13,451 nt of DNA from Candidatus Magasanikiibacteriota bacterium (lineage in GTDB: Bacteria > Patescibacteriota > Patescibacteriia > Magasanikbacterales > UBA922). The position numbers and the translations under genes are program-made. The stretch spans positions 1-13,451 of the forward strand of contig JAHFIC010000022.1 of NCBI GenBank assembly GCA_023246555.1, read 5' to 3'. Of the stretch, positions 13,330 through 13,451 are shown piece after piece (the stretch's first letter is position 1; every line of letters begins with the position of its first letter). The notes beneath the pieces were generated by a model. It had not been told where the DNA came from. It saw only the letters and a program-made list of their open reading frames with translations, and did not search any database.

Positions 13330-13361
13330 ATGAGACCCCGAGATTAGCTTGTCAGTCTCAT
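13330..13361 (+). promoter_or_regulatory. 5'-leader hairpin covering the start codon, with a 5-codon ORF
   Basis: ATGAGAC (13330-13336) is the exact reverse complement of GTCTCAT (13355-13361), a 7-bp stem with an 18-nt loop at the very 5' end of the predicted transcript. The second arm contains the first two bases of the main start codon. The first arm begins with ATG and opens MRPRD followed by TAG at 13345-13347. The structure may limit initiation at 13360. The pairing is visible; the regulatory role is inferred. Confidence 0.4.
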
Positions 13362-13451
13362 GAAACAAATCAAATCCGTCAATCCACGGTTTTATTTTGT
13401 GGCCAATCTTTTGATTGCCATGTTTGCGATTCTTGGTTTGATTTTTCCTTT
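13360..13451 (+). CDS. N-terminus of a membrane protein (cut by window end)
   Basis: An ATG at 13360 opens a frame that stays open to the end (30 full codons): MKQIKSVNPRFYFVAN followed by a hydrophobic stretch (LLIAMFAILGLIFPF). A short basic N-terminus and a transmembrane segment or uncleaved signal anchor are all that can be seen, so no function is assigned. There is no Shine-Dalgarno before the ATG. It is preceded by an extended -10 promoter and a start-codon hairpin. Confidence 0.6.
   Translation, partial: MKQIKSVNPRFYFVANLLIAMFAILGLIFP

Noticed and set aside
9633..13451. Island inserted at tRNA-Gln with a downstream repeat of its 3' end
   Set aside because: I looked for a second copy of the tRNA-Gln 3' end downstream and found none in the window, and there is no integrase gene.
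1..13451. CRISPR array or insertion sequence
   Set aside because: No regularly spaced repeats and no transposase-like ORF with terminal inverted repeats were seen; the only exact long repeat is the pair at tRNA-Thr.

Overview
The window reads as chromosomal DNA of a Candidate Phyla Radiation (Patescibacteria) bacterium, most likely a Parcubacteria-like lineage. This is an inference from gene content and architecture, not from a database search. The signs are a MurE-type ligase without its N-terminal substrate domain, short overlapping genes (4-38 nt overlaps), few Shine-Dalgarno sequences, a small FtsB-like protein, ftsEX set among tRNA genes, a GreA of the 'MRIP' N-terminal type, and a translin/TRAX-like protein.

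Layout. Positions 1-115 hold only a strong hairpin. tRNA-Lys (TTT) lies on the minus strand at 116-191 and shares an upstream region with a type II cation P-type ATPase (261-2948, +). It is followed by a GC-richer gene for a protein resembling a histidine phosphatase without its catalytic histidines (2979-3566), closed by a clear terminator. An extended -10 promoter then sits directly on the ATG of a TRAX/translin-like gene. That gene heads a tightly packed plus-strand run: translin-like, Mur ligase, PH-domain membrane protein, FtsB-like divisome protein, parvulin foldase (3664-7480). Next come tRNA-Gly (CCC), a terminator, tRNA-Thr (CGT) with its own promoter and a 138-bp duplication carrying its 3' end, and then ftsE-ftsX (8032-9629) and tRNA-Gln (TTG).

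The segment 9712-12128 is the accessory-looking part. It holds an unrecognised helical protein with a basic tail, a very divergent protein-kinase-fold protein, and a small frame-broken ORF. On the minus strand follow greA (12147-12658), interrupted by a one-base frame change exactly at an A_AAA_AAC slippery heptamer, and a CheY-fold protein lacking the phosphorylation residues (12750-13103). The window ends in the first codons of a membrane-protein gene on the plus strand whose start codon lies in a 5' hairpin.

The conserved genes cover envelope growth and division (Mur ligase, FtsB-like, FtsEX, parvulin foldase), ion homeostasis, RNA metabolism (TRAX-like) and transcription elongation (GreA). 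The most notable points are the possible programmed frameshift in greA, the bacterial TRAX-like protein with all four catalytic acids, the tRNA-Thr 3'-end duplication with a structured insert, and the kinase-like protein next to an unknown partner. No CRISPR array, transposase or rRNA gene is visible.
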